DNA of 20,376 nt from Euperipatoides rowelli (taxonomy: Eukaryota > Onychophora > Udeonychophora > Euonychophora > Peripatopsidae). Both the position numbers and the translations under genes were made by a program. This document shows, in pieces, positions 10,377 to 18,938 of this stretch. The stretch's first letter is position 1. Each line of letters starts with the position of its first letter. The notes under the pieces were generated by a model. It did not search any database. It was not told the origin of the DNA and saw nothing but the letters and a program-made list of their open reading frames with translations. The stretch lies in assembly GCA_003024985.2 (NCBI GenBank), contig PXIH01S0000269.1, one strand, 5' to 3'.

Positions 10377-11030
10377 ATGGATTTTAAAATCGGCAGTTTT
10401 GATCCAACGACTAGGAGTTGGGAAAGATATGCAGAACAATTAAATTTATTTTTAGAGGCTAACAAAGTAGAGGAGAAGCTATAACTACCTCTGATATTAA
10501 CTGTAATAGGCGGTCAAGTTTTCAATCTTCTCTGTGACCTAATCGCGTCTGCTTAGCTCGGCAAAAAGTCTGCGAAAGAAATTTTATCCATAATGGGAAC
10601 AACATTATAAGTTATAACCCTAAACCATTATCAAAACTTGAAAGGTTCAAACCGTGAGGAAGACTTCAGTTGGAAAACAAATTTTCAGCAGAATAGGTTG
10701 TGCAACTGAAGAAAATTGCAGTTAATTGTGAGCTAGGTGAAAAGCTAAATTTCATCCTCGCCGAACAATTTATCTACGGGTTAAAATACATTGCAATAAA
10801 AAAAAAGGCTAATTATGGAAAAGAACGAAATAGACTTTTCTGAATTAATCAAACTAGCCTCAGTAGCAAAAATCTCCACTCAGTATTTTCTATCAAAGAA
10901 AATTCAGCCCGATGGAAGAAACCTCAGCAATTTAGTAATAAAAAAAGAATCACTTGATAGCATTGTGGCATCCTCACTCGCAATAGTCTTGCAAGTACAA
11001 AAACGCGATATACAATTACTCTAAAAAGCA
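10377..11030 (+). pseudogene. gag relic of the gypsy element
   Basis: The first ATG after the leader (10377) opens a frame with FDPTTRSWERYAEQL, matching the FDxxxxxWxxYxERL block at the start of gag in this lineage. A following segment reads LTVIGGQVFNLLCDLI, but stops interrupt the frame from about 10482. The same frame reopens at 10815-11024, which would correspond to the C-terminal part of gag. I cannot find an intact CCHC zinc knuckle. The ATG directly follows a run of 14 T and 9 A. Non-functional. Confidence 0.8.
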
Positions 11031-11099
11031 GGGAAATATAAAACCGATTTGTCGTTTATCTGCTTTGATAGTTTAACTAGATAAAACCAAGTCAAATAT

Positions 11100-11420
11100 C
11101 CATGTAGCAGACAAAGTATCTTCTATTGAATCTGTAAGAATTATAAATAGCCATGAAATGATTAATCAACTAATTAGCGCACAGCCAATAATCATTTAAC
11201 TTTTAGTTGACAAAAAGCATTGCAATTTTGAGTTAGACACCGGTGCAGCTGTCAACATCATGCCATTAAACACTTTTAAAAATTACTGGCCTGACAGGAA
11301 ACTGGAATACACAAAGGTGACTCTTATAGCAATCGATCATATTATCAAGCCATTAGGGACATGCCAAGTTACATGCAAGTGTAATAATAATTGTGCAGAT
11401 AACTAAATCCGGAATCACTT
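11100..11420 (+). pseudogene. Aspartic protease relic of pol
   Basis: The retroviral-type active site LDTGA is at 11233-11247, followed by AVNIMP and, further on, GTCQVTC. The codons around the catalytic Asp are intact, but there are in-frame stops on both sides (for example just after CADN near 11404). The frame differs from that of gag, and the junction with gag is broken by stops. Confidence 0.75.
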
Positions 11421-11499
11421 CACTCTTAGGACGCTCATGTTACACGCGCTAGGTTTTACATCACGATTGTTTAAAGAAATCCACATGATTGACACTTCT

Positions 11500-12300
11500 C
11501 AAGCTGCATTAAAGGAATTATTAGCAAAACTTAAACAACTATTCAATAATGAATTAGGATGTATCAAAGACTTTGAGGCAAAACTTATTTGAAAAAAGAC
11601 AGTGTCCCAAAATTTTGTAAACATAGAAATGTTCCTTTCACGCTAATACAAGCAGTCGAAAATGAACCTAAAAAATTACAGAAACAAAATATAATTAAGC
11701 CTATTAAGTTTTCTAGGTGGGCGGCTCCCATCATTCTGATATTAAAGAACAATGGAATTTTACATATGTGCGCCGATTATGAGGTTGGATTGAATAAATA
11801 TTAAATGTAGATAAATATATCCCCATCCCATCATTGAAGACGTGCTCATGAAACTATCGAAAGGAAAAATATTTTCTAAACTTGAAATGGCTCAGGTCTA
11901 TCAACAAGTTAAAATGGATAGTAAATATGCATAACTGTTAACCATTAACACACACTTAGGCTTATTTGCAGTCAGTCGCATGCCGTTCAGAATTTCATCA
12001 GCATCAGTTATTTTTCAGGAGTTTATGGACAATCTATTAAAAAAAGCAATGTAATGTAATTTTCTATCTGGACGATATAGTAATAACCAGCCTGGATATT
12101 TGCTCTCATTTTGACAACATAAACAATGTTTTTAAGACATTATAGAAAATGGCATTTGATTAAACCTAGAAAAAATGTGAATTTTTAAAAGCTGAAATAG
12201 AATATTTAGGCCATATAGTAAACGGACTAGGAACAAAACCAAACCCTACTAAACAAAAAGCCTTGCTAGCTGCCCCTGCACCAGCCAATGTGTACCAGCT
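11500..12300 (+). pseudogene. Reverse transcriptase relic of pol
   Basis: Recognisable blocks spread over three frames: RWAAPIILILKNNG (frame of 11589-11804), FSKLEMAQVYQQV (about 11872-11910), LLTINTHLGLFAVSRMPF, IFQEFMDNLL, and the active-site YLDD at 12065-12076. In motif A the first catalytic Asp has become Glu (codon GAA at 11884), so even a repaired frame would probably be impaired. There are stops after CADYEVGLNKY and in SKYA*LLT. This is the strongest evidence for the Ty3/gypsy assignment. Confidence 0.88.
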
Positions 12301-12389
12301 ATACTCCTTACTTGGATTTTTAGGTTATTATAGGAGTTTGATTTAATCAAAAAAACCATCAGATTGAGTACTAACTCACTATGACCTCT

Positions 12390-12790
12390 CCAAACCTATA
12401 ATACTTGTGACAGACACTTTGCCATATGGCGTAGGAGCAGTGCTTTCACACCGTTTCCCCGTAAAATCAGAGAAACCGATCATGTTTGCATCTAGATCAC
12501 TATCCACTATGGAAAGGAAGTATTCACAACTCAATCGCAAAGCATCAAGTAGAATTTTTGCCGTAAAAAAGTTCCATAAATATATCTTTGGAGGAAAATT
12601 TACACTCTAAACCAACTACAAGCCGCTTACTCGTATATTTAATTCTGATAGGGAAGTGCCAACACTAGCTCCATCGCGCTTACAATGTTAGGTACTAATT
12701 TTAACTGAATATACTTTTGATATTAAATATAAGCCGTCGAAGGAGCATGCAAATACCGACACACTTTTTCAGACTTAAAGGAGAAGCTAG
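12390..12790 (+). pseudogene. RNase H relic of pol
   Basis: An open stretch at 12407-12610 carries TDTLPYGVGAVLSHRFP, FASRSLSTMERKYSQL and FAVKKFHKYIFG, typical of the gypsy RNase H. The acidic residue of the usual DREA block is changed (NRKA) and the usual TDHKPL reads TNYKPL after a stop, so two of the catalytic acids appear lost. The segment continues as LAPSRL and EYTFDIKYKPSKEHAN (to about 12765), the usual link to integrase. Confidence 0.85.
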
Positions 12791-12989
12791 TAATTAGAAA
12801 AATCTTGGTAATATTTTGCATATACAACAGAATGATCATTTCCCATGGACAAAATTAGACATACCCGAACAAACTAAGCTTTGACCCAGAATTAAATATA
12901 ATATTTAATTATCTAAAAATGGCTGGCCTAAATTAAAAGACAAAAATAATAACTCAATAACTATCATAATGGCACAAAAAAAAGAACAA

Positions 12990-14118
12990 CTTAGTTTGCA
13001 ATAAGGATGTATCCTATGGGGACATAGGGTAGTGATCCCAAGTGAACTTTGGACCTTAGTGAAGGAACTGCACCAGTGCCATATTAGAATCACTAAAATG
13101 AAGCTATTAGCTAGGTCGATCTGTTGGTGGCCAACATTGATAAAAATATTGAAGGTGAAGCAAAATCATGTCAGACATGTCAATTTCAACAAAAGAACCC
13201 ACCCAAAGTCATCCAACACCCATCAATACGGACCTCAGGACTCTCGTCCTGCCTACATATATATCTTATGAATCCATATAGAAATAAAATGTTCCTGGTG
13301 ACAGTGAACAGTTTTTCCAAATGGCCTGAAATCCAGGCACTATAAAAAAGATGACTTATTAACTATACTGTAGTGCAAACTATAGAATACTACTTTGTAC
13401 CGTATGGGTATCCGGAGGACATAGTCACCGACAATGGGACACTTTTTATATCTAATGAATTCAAACTTTATTGTAAAAATAAGGAATTCTGCACTCAAAA
13501 TCCACTCTCTTTCATCCAGGCAGCATTGGCCAAGCAGAAAGATTCATGGTAAACCAAAATGACTTCTAAATAAAATAGACATAAAGGACACAGAGTGGCA
13601 AATAAAAATTAATGAATTACTATTTAAATACAGGTGCACTCCACACTCAACTTTAAAAGCTTTTCCACCAGAAATGCTTATTAGGATGACAACTCGAGGA
13701 CGTCTCCAAAAAGTGAACCCCTTACCAATCATTCCCCAGGTAGCTTTTAAAATCAAATACCAAGCAGGCCAAAATATTTTAGCCCAAGCCTTCACCAAGT
13801 ATGACAAAACACTATGGGTGGAAGAATGAATAAAAGCCATTCTATCCTCAGTCACATAGAAATCACTGAGAGATGGATGGGAAGCCAAACGCCACTTTAA
13901 TCAGCTTCGCCCCACATACCTGGCAACAGCTACAGAAGCATCTTCCTCACAAGACGAGACACCAATCCTGGATTTTCGGACTGAACCATAAAACAACCCG
14001 TCTCCCTGCCTACCCTTCAAGCAGTAGAAGACACAGCACAGGCATGCCACCAAGACACCCTACCAGTAATTATACCAGACCCTGGCGACCACCTCAAATG
14101 TTAAATTACAAACATTAG
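12990..14118 (+). pseudogene. Integrase relic of pol
   Basis: The HHCC zinc-finger parts are visible as LHQCHI (in the 13032 frame) and SCQTCQFQQK (in the 13124 frame), so a frameshift lies between them near 13130. In the DDE core the first Asp position of the usual HIDLMxP reads Tyr (IYLMNP) and VDSFSKW reads VNSFSKW. The second Asp survives in DIVTDNG (13418-13438), and the Glu survives in GQAERF (13528-13545) in another frame. The tail to 14118 is proline/threonine-rich with several stops. The open minus-strand frame at 13544-13888 is only the antisense of this region. Confidence 0.85.
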
Positions 14119-14125
14119 CGGAGGG
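14118..14125 (+). promoter_or_regulatory. Polypurine tract candidate
   Basis: GCGGAGGG lies three bases before the 3' LTR start at 14129. This is where the plus-strand primer of reverse transcription is expected. Confidence 0.6.
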
Positions 14126-14128
14126 TAT

Positions 14129-14180
14129 TATGGTAACTAGTTAACCACAAAAAAGATAATCGATATATAGTTATCGATTA
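14129..14180 (+). repeat. 3' LTR, left fragment
   Basis: These 52 bases align with 10017-10070 of the 5' LTR (GATAATCGATATATAGTTATCGATTA against GATAATCAATATTAGTTATTGATTA, given here as aligned text). The first dinucleotide is TA instead of TG. The fragment stops at TTA (14178-14180), the target duplication of the inserted DNA transposon. Confidence 0.85.
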
Positions 14181-15954
14181 CACTGGTCAACATGATTTTT
14201 TTCACAAGAAAACTTTATAGTGTTTCTAGTGTAGTTTTGAGTCCTGAATTCAAATATGTAATTATAATTTTTCCATCAGACATTGTTTTTTTGTGACGGT
14301 TATTTTTATTTTTTTAAATGTTAACGTTCTTTATGGCCGGGAATGGGTTAAATTAAGTTTATATTTTTTAGTTATTTTATATATTTAGTGATTTATTCTT
14401 TATGGATTCAGAGGAATGAGATATTCTGTTATGCTGAAAGACAGGATGGCAAGACTGTGTAGGCTTATTCATGTTTTGACATGTTCAGACATGTTTAGAA
14501 TATTGCATTGTTCTGTAGCCAGTATTGAGCTGATAATGAGCCTGTTAGCACGAGTGTTTGTTTCTATTTAGACCTCAAATATGTTCTTATTTTTAATATT
14601 TTATTAGTTGTTAGAAAATTTTCAATAATGTCAAGAAAGTGTTCTGCCACTCGAGTAGTGAACTAACCTAACCTTTAAGTCTCAAAGGTGAAATTTCACA
14701 CCACTTGCAAAAATGTATTATGAACTTTACTTTGGTTATAAAGTTGGGGATCTTGATAAGAACTGGGCTCCACATATTTGCTGTGCATCTTGTGTTAGGC
14801 TTCTTACTGGGTGAAAAATGTTTCAAATCATATGACACTTTCAATTCGATGATTTGGAGGGAACCAATTAACTATTCAACTAATTTCTATTTCTATCTAG
14901 CATTAGAACAATTATATCTAAAACAAAATATACAGTTAACTATCCTAACTTTCTATCTGCAATGAAGCATGTCTAACATAGTGAAGAATTTTCTGTATCA
15001 GTGTGTTCAGATTTTGTGGCCTTAGCCTAAGTGGTAACTCTGACTCTGACCTAACTCATACTGAAGAAGAAATAGACGGCAATGTGAGAAGTAATCCTAC
15101 TTTCGAAACAAATGGTTCATCAGAACCTCACTTGTTATGTCAAGGAGATCTTAATGATCTTTTTTAGGGATTTAAACTTGTCTAAACATCAATCTGAACT
15201 TTTAGGTTCCAGGCTCAATGGATATAATATAATCCTCAAAGATGCAAGAATATGCAGTTATCGTAGCCACCGTAGTAATTTGAAAGATTACTGCTTTAAA
15301 GAAAAAGTATAGTTTTTTTTTAAAAAAAAATAATGTTTGTTCTGTTATGTAGGCTCTTGGACCACAAATAAAATCTGTAATGGATGAGGAAAATTTTGAG
15401 GAAGTGTTAAATCCACTCGATTTTGTCATTCAAAAATATCTGTTCTTATTTACTTGGAAATCATAAAACAAAAAACTACTGTGATATAGTGAGTGATCTA
15501 TTGAATTCATATAATCTAATGGACGTAAAATGCCTTTAAAACTTCATTTCTTGGACTCCTACCTAAATTTCTTGTTAGAAAATCTTTGGGTTGTCAGCAC
15601 TGAGCATGGTGAACGTTTCCATCAGCAGATTTCTATGATGGAAAAGTGATACCAAGGCAAATGAAGTCCCAATATGCTGGCTGACTTGCTGGACCATGAA
15701 GAGACACCCCAAAGGCAAAATATTCCCTAAAATGATCATCTACAACTCTTTAGGTAAACCAGAATGAGACGTATATTTATTATTTAGACATATGTAAGTG
15801 CTATTTTTATAAAAGTTTAAATGTCTGTTCAAAAAAAAACCCTGCCTGATGGGAAAAATCTGAAAGGTTTTTTGAATTCTGCATAAAAAATACATCTATA
15901 TTCAGTTTATTTAGTTCTTGTGAAAGAAAAAAAGTTTGTTTTTGTAGACCAGTG
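14181..15954 (+). mobile_element. DNA transposon nested in the LTR (CACTG-ended, possibly Chapaev3/CMC type)
   Basis: A 1,774-bp insertion. The left end is CACTGGTCAACA (14181-14192). The right end, reverse-complemented, is CACTGGTCTACA (15943-15954), so 11 of 12 bases match. TTA is duplicated at 14178-14180 and 15955-15957. Comparison with the intact 5' LTR shows that removing the insertion plus one TTA restores the LTR reading. Inside is a broken plus-strand gene of a protein family common in invertebrate genomes. CACTR termini fit the CMC/CACTA-Chapaev group, and a 3-bp TWA duplication fits Chapaev3 as I remember it; the superfamily is inferred. The copy is defective (stops, frameshifts, large internal deletion). 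Confidence 0.88.
14628..15715 (+). pseudogene. Internally deleted transposase-like gene of the nested transposon
   Basis: The start is MSRKCSA (14628), followed after a decayed patch by YFGYKVGDLDKNWAPH (14728-14775) and a C-x2-C pair in CCASC, a likely zinc-binding N-terminal domain. The Trp of the expected LTGW motif is a TGA stop at 14812. MIWREP follows at 14849-14866 in another frame. The middle section has LLGSRL (15199-15216). The C-terminal part shows LGPQIKSVMDEENFEE (from 15356), LGNHK (15453-15467), PLKLHFLDS (from 15533) and GERFHQ (15608-15625). These blocks match, in order, a family usually annotated as uncharacterised protein. The part expected between about 15310 and 15350, probably a couple of hundred residues, is missing. 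Confidence 0.82.
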
Positions 15955-16140
15955 TTACTTAGAATAAGTTCTCATTCATTCAACTAGCCTGTTACTTAAT
16001 CATGCTAGTATTAATATTGTCATTCCATTTTACAGTTAAAATGACCATATTTTAGGTCATAAATGTTATCTGTTCTAAAGCCTTATTTTGTTCCTATTAT
16101 ATATATTTAACTTTCGCTGTTTATTATTAAAGTTATAACA
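15955..16140 (+). repeat. 3' LTR, right fragment
   Basis: Begins with the duplicated TTA and aligns with about 10068-10277 of the 5' LTR. It ends ATAACA and is followed by the target duplication GTTTC (16141-16145). It is shorter than the 5' copy through several small deletions (for example near 16015-16035). Confidence 0.88.
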
Positions 16141-16145
16141 GTTTC

Positions 16146-17840
16146 AAAGAGAAAACTGGATCAAACTTGAGAGTTACAGCTACGAGTCAATCATTGTATT
16201 ATCAAGGCTATTTTCAACTTTGTCAAAAAAATGTACAGTATGTTTAATTCAACAAATTTTCTTATTTGATTAAAATACAAATCAAAGCATACATTGCATA
16301 AAACTTAGATTTTAACATATAATTCTTTTAAATTATATGATGAAAATATACAGCATTCAAAACTCCTAATTATAATTTTGCTCATTTATTAAATTCCTCA
16401 AAATCTTTCAAGCTTTAATTAATTTTTATTAGAATACAATTAAAATATTAGTTTAGGTGTTAATGTGTAAGGATTATTCAGCCTTTCTCATTTAATGTAA
16501 AGTGTTCTATCTTCAGATGATTTCATAATGTAACAGCTGTCAAGCAACTCTATTAACATTACTTGATATTCATTGAGTGATTTTAATTAACTCTTTAAAG
16601 GGATTGCCTAATTGTTTATAATATCCCATTTAATCTCATTTCTCAGTTTCACCAGACAAGTAATCTTACCGTGCAAGGTAATCAGACGGGAGGGACACAA
16701 ATCAGAAGAAAGCAATTTTTTCTCTCTAGGTTTGCGTAGGTGTCAGGAAAAGATGATGAAAAGGAAACCATGGAGCACCATCCAAAGAAAATATGCACTC
16801 TATATGGCAATATGTTTACCACTATTAAATTTTAAAATTTTCAAAGATTGTGTGAATGCTTAGAACTTGGTCAATAATATACAAAGGTTTTTTTTTTTTT
16901 TAAATTGAACTTGCCAATTTATTTATCTATTATATTAAGTTTATTTAACAGTAATGTTTTTAATGCTATGTTTTAAGTTGAATATGTCCTATTTGTTGCA
17001 GTATTTTATTTCTTTTTTTAAAAGAAAACAGGATTATATTTTCTTTAGATTATAGCTAGCAATTATAAATGGGAAGAAAAAAATTTCAAAATCAGATTTA
17101 GTGAAAAAAGATACAGTATATTTATATAGCCTAAATGTTATCATTATGGTGGTGGTTATAACCAGAAATATATATACACTATACATACTGTATTTACCTA
17201 TTTAACTATTGAATAAATTATTATGATGACACTGCTGATTTTTTTTTTTCTTTTAGGGGACTGGTACCCCAAAAAGGATAGTAAGCATGGCCTGCACCTT
17301 AACATTACTGGAGAAAAGTAAAACAGCTCTGTACTTATAACTGTAGAAGGTACTCTACTGCTCAACTCGGAATACTGCAAATCTGGAAATGAAATAACTG
17401 ATCACTTGCACAGTACAAGAGTGAAGATATTTTGGGGGAGATTGCAGTTTTTTGTTCCGCTTTTAAAATGGCCACCAATTTTTGAATTAGATACTTCCAG
17501 ATGTAAGTTATTTATAAATTTAATGATATGGGTAAAGGTGTAGGTGAAGTCTGATATTCAGATGCTAAGTGATTTTTGTAGAGCATGCATACATTTGTTT
17601 TAGAAATTCTATAGTACTGTCGGCATTATAATCGCAGGCGGTAAGTTTAAATTACTAATATAAATTTTCATTTATATGCTTAATGTATTATGTATCATTA
17701 TTTATTAGATTTTAATATAGTCTAGGTTATTGTTGTTTAATTGACATTTTATTTACTTTGGAAGAGATATAACTATCATTAGGCTGGAAAATAGTGTATA
17801 GCTTATCTTCCGAATATCATTAGAAAATTCCAAAATGTCA
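16146..17840. other. AT-rich spacer, no gene identified
   Basis: Mostly AT-rich sequence with short random frames. Two patches are less AT-rich. One is 16660-16800, purine-rich on the plus strand, with an 83-codon frame that I do not recognise. The other is 17255-17480, which begins after a T-rich run ending CTTTTAG and includes ATGGCCACC near 17468. Neither shows a known domain or paired splice borders. If FAM135 continues to the right of the window, this is intron. Confidence 0.5.
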
Positions 17841-17845
17841 CCCAT

Positions 17846-18240
17846 TGATTATTATAGGGTTTGAATATAGCCTAGCGTATTTCACACATAAGTGTATTTC
17901 AAACATAAATGGAGTAGGGTTTAGGGTAAGGTAAAGGTAAGATATGTAATTAACCTACGATAGTTGGAGTTAGGGATCACCATAGATATTAATAATATAC
18001 AATGACTTTTCTAATTTTAAGACTAAGCATTTCACATGAAACTGAATTTCACATTTTGATTATTAATAACAGGCATATAATTGGGCATATTGTATTTCAC
18101 ACAAAAGTGTATTTCACGCATAGTTGGAGTTAGGGTTTAGGGTATGGGTAAAGGTAAGATATGTAATTAACCTAAGGTAGTTGGAGTTAGGGATCAGCAT
18201 AAAGTTAGGATATTATTTAATATACTATGATTTTAAGAAT
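17846..18240. repeat. Diverged ~215-bp tandem duplication with TTAGGG-like words
   Basis: Copy A (about 17846-18054) and copy B (about 18055-18240) share, in order, GTATTTCACACA, AGTGTATTTCA, TAGGGTTTAGGGTA, GGTAAAGGTAAGATATG and TTGGAGTTAGGGATCA. The anchor GTATTTCAC is at 17877 and 18092, an offset of 215. The copies differ by substitutions and small indels, so the duplication is old. The TTAGGG-like words are sparse and not in register, so this is not a telomeric array. Repeat family unknown. Confidence 0.8.
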
Positions 18241-18305
18241 AAAATATTCTTAGCATTCATTTAATTTTTTTGTTTTAATATTCCATTTTTAACTGATGTA
18301 TATTA

Positions 18306-18537
18306 CTGATGATCAATTTCTAATTTCATTATATGCGCAAATGAAAGATTTATTTATAAAAATTTTAATTAACTACGGTAAAATTTTATAAAAATAAAGC
18401 TTTTATTACTCANTATAAAAATAAAGCTTTTATTACTCAATAATAAAATATTTATTTTTATGAAATGTTACCGTTAATTCAAATTTATATAAATAAATAT
18501 TTCATTTTCGCATATAATGAAATTAGAAAGCTGTCAG
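18306..18537. repeat. Large imperfect hairpin (foldback) with an N near its centre
   Basis: The left arm (from about 18306; TTCTAATTTCATTATATGCG at 18317-18336) is matched by the reverse complement of the right arm (CGCATATAATGAAATTAGAA at 18510-18529). The match continues inward through GGTAA and ATAAAAATAAA. Near the centre, a 26-base block occurs twice, identical (18387-18412 and 18414-18439), separated only by the N at 18413. No coding sequence. It could be a foldback or MITE-like element; no clear target duplication was seen. Confidence 0.8.
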
Positions 18538-18556
18538 CTTATTGATTAAATTCCAT

Positions 18557-18595
18557 CTAGACTGAAGTAGCTTCTAAATCATTTGAAGTAACCAT
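18557..18595 (-). CDS. Very short ORF downstream of an orphan promoter (doubtful)
   Basis: The first ATG after the TATATAAA box on this strand is at 18595 in the good context AAAATGG. It encodes MVTSNDLEATSV and stops at 18557. The start-to-TATA distance of 60 nt is like that of the gene at 19934. A 12-codon product is not convincing as a gene. It may be the first part of a coding region destroyed or displaced by the hairpin at 18306-18537. Confidence 0.15.
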   Translation of the reverse strand: MVTSNDLEATSV

Positions 18596-18654
18596 TTTAG
18601 AATATATTCAAACAGCTAGCAGTAAAATAATCTGATATTAAAAAAAATTGAAAG

Positions 18655-18760
18655 TTTATATAGGAGTGATTTCTTCTATGATTGGTTAAAAAAGTTCACT
18701 AGGTTGTTGCTTACTTTTGATTGGTTAGTAGAGTTGTTCTATGTCCGTTAGTTATCCAAT
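18655..18760 (-). promoter_or_regulatory. Promoter-like cluster: three CCAAT boxes then TATATAAA
   Basis: Reading leftward on the minus strand: a CCAAT box in inverted orientation at 18756-18760 (GATTGG), CCAATCA at 18724-18718 and 18685-18679, then TATATAAA at 18662-18655. The layout repeats that of the promoter at 19979-20123. The cluster begins about 60 bases after the poly(A) signal of the upstream gene. No long open frame follows, so its target is lost or unrecognised. Confidence 0.5.
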
Positions 18761-18822
18761 CAGGATTAGAGGAGATGTTGTGATAGTTACTTAGGAAGGT
18801 TTACGGTTTGGGGAGGATAAGC

Positions 18823-18828
18823 TTTATT
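18823..18828 (-). terminator. AATAAA polyadenylation signal
   Basis: AATAAA on the minus strand, about 111 nt after the stop codon at 18939. It is the first such hexamer downstream of the gene, and a plausible 3' end would lie near 18800. Confidence 0.55.
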
Positions 18829-18938
18829 TTTTTTGCTTTAGGTTTAGGTTTGATCTCTTTCTTACTCCTTCTTGTTTTTAGTAGAGAAATGTACATCCTT
18901 TGACGCTCTATCAGGGCTGTGATACCGGGATATGTATT

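Larger units (their letters stand above)
10012..16145 (+). mobile_element. Decayed Ty3/gypsy-type LTR retrotransposon with a nested insertion
   Basis: The element runs 10017-16140 and is flanked by the 5-bp target duplication GTTTC (10012-10016 and 16141-16145). Parts in order: 5' LTR, primer-site candidate, gag relic, protease, reverse transcriptase, RNase H, integrase, polypurine tract, and a 3' LTR interrupted at 14181-15954 by a DNA transposon. Domain order and motifs place it in Ty3/gypsy, close to the lineage often labelled K02A2.6-like in invertebrate annotations. Without the insertion it is about 4.35 kb, slightly short for the family, so small deletions are likely. Stops and frameshifts occur throughout. 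In the conserved LTR core I count about one substitution per ten bases plus indels, so the copy is old. No envelope gene is present. It lies antisense to FAM135. Confidence 0.93.

Noticed and set aside
13544-13888. 114-codon open frame on the minus strand
   Set aside because: It is antisense to the integrase tail of the gypsy element, whose plus-strand motifs are clear.
16670-16742. Possible FAM135 upstream exon on the minus strand (donor CACG|GTAAGA, right phase)
   Set aside because: The split codon would be the expected Glu and a PS pair lines up, but there is no convincing acceptor, the open stretch is short, and the rest does not resemble the conserved FAM135 segment.
17198-17380. 60-codon minus-strand frame and a plus-strand CTTTTAG acceptor-like site near 17255
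   Set aside because: No partner donor, no domain and no matching phase with any neighbour.
17915-18195. Interstitial telomere array
   Set aside because: TTAGGG-like words are few, degenerate and embedded in a longer duplicated unit, not a tandem hexamer array.
18806-18938. Coding extension of the three-exon gene past TAA at 18939
   Set aside because: The same frame stays open with Lys-rich text to about 18806, but reading through needs a stop suppression; poly(A)-signal placement fits a 3' untranslated region better.
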